From an uncultured Bacilli bacterium (GTDB lineage: Bacteria; Bacillota_I; Bacilli_A; RF39; UBA660), in NCBI GenBank assembly GCA_947632085.1, contig CANRNY010000017.1:1-43161 (forward strand): a stretch of DNA of 43,161 bases, read 5' to 3'. Both the position numbers and the translations under genes were made by a program. Below, piece after piece: positions 43,110-43,161 of this stretch. The notes under the pieces were generated by a model. That model saw only the letters and a list, made by a program, of their open reading frames with translations. It was not told the DNA's origin and searched no databases. The number at the start of each line of letters is the position of its first letter. Within the stretch, counting starts at the first letter, position 1.

Positions 43110-43161
43110 TTGGCGACTACCTATTTTTGCTTAGAGCTATCGTCGGCGTATAAGTGCTTAA
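43110..43161 (-). rRNA. rrf: 5S ribosomal RNA, 3' half (5' half beyond the window)
   Basis: On the minus strand the end of the window reads TTAAGCACTTATACGCCGACG, then ATAGCTCTAAGC and ATAGGTAGTCGCCAA. This fits the 5S rRNA pattern (G)TTAAGC-CTT-CGCCGA-GATAG ... AATAG--GTCGCCAA, with the short variable arm typical of Mollicutes. The 3' end is near 43110. The rest of the rRNA operon (23S, 16S) should lie beyond the right edge. Confidence 0.88.

Noticed and set aside
1-43161. Mycoplasma genetic code (TGA = Trp)
   Set aside because: All recognisable proteins are full length under the standard code, with Trp as TGG; no frame needs TGA readthrough.
1-43161. Prophage, IS, integron or CRISPR
   Set aside because: No transposase, integrase, cas or phage structural protein was seen, and no regularly spaced repeats.

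Overview
This window is very AT-rich DNA whose gene content points to a low-GC Bacilli/Mollicutes-related bacterium. The signs are extended Shine-Dalgarno motifs matching the Firmicutes 16S 3' end (AGGAGG and GGTGAT), RNase J, Rel, KhpA, CotE and SpoVS, a uppS-cdsA-rseP cassette, and a short Mollicutes-like 5S rRNA. UppS, VanZ-like and CapA-like genes suggest a cell envelope is still made, so this is not a classical wall-less mycoplasma. Every in-frame Trp is TGG and all ~44 stop codons are TAA or TAG, with no TGA at all. The left edge cuts a tRNA-Met gene and the right edge cuts a 5S rRNA gene, as expected of a contig that breaks at repeats. No prophage, transposase, IS element or CRISPR array was seen.

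Layout. 1-2.5 kb: partial tRNA-Met, an acidic unknown protein and two paralogous HExxH proteins. 2.5-5.2 kb: uppS-cdsA-rseP (isoprenoid lipid carrier, CDP-DAG synthesis, site-2 protease). 5.3-8.5 kb: AraC-type regulator, rpsP-khpA, cotE, rel. 8.5-16.8 kb: large surface protein with cadherin-like repeats, HIT protein, helical protein, RNase J-family protein with a degenerate metal site, membrane-anchored unknown, a gene split by a perfect 37-bp tandem duplication, short SSB, solitary sufB. 16.9-25.8 kb: tail-anchored acidic protein, pta, spoVS, enolase, DUF1292, PP2C phosphatase, RNA-type methyltransferase, DUF308 membrane protein, HAD phosphatase. 25.9-31.3 kb: YfhO-type membrane protein plus a double PIG-L deacetylase in one operon, divergent from mgtE. 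31.4-38.0 kb: cobW/COG0523 metallochaperone with gpmI, then a lipid operon plsC-acyl ligase-plsC-lipoprotein. 38.1-43.2 kb: zinc-ribbon membrane protein, CDF transporter, broken capA, tRNA-Arg(CCT), membrane protein, VanZ-like, cold-shock domain protein and the 3' half of 5S rRNA.

Themes. Most genes are on the minus strand, in short operons separated by clear Rho-independent terminators. Lower glycolysis and acetate energy metabolism (gpmI, eno, pta), envelope lipid supply (uppS, cdsA, plsC x2, acyl ligase) and envelope glycopolymer modification (PIG-L/YfhO, VanZ, capA) are the main functional groups. Points most worth a second look: two broken genes (37-bp duplication; capA deletion), retained sporulation genes with a sigma-E-like promoter at cotE, a Rel protein whose synthetase Glu is Gln, an RNase J with lost metal ligands, the duplicated PIG-L enzyme next to YfhO, the tandem HExxH pair, and the absence of TGA stops.
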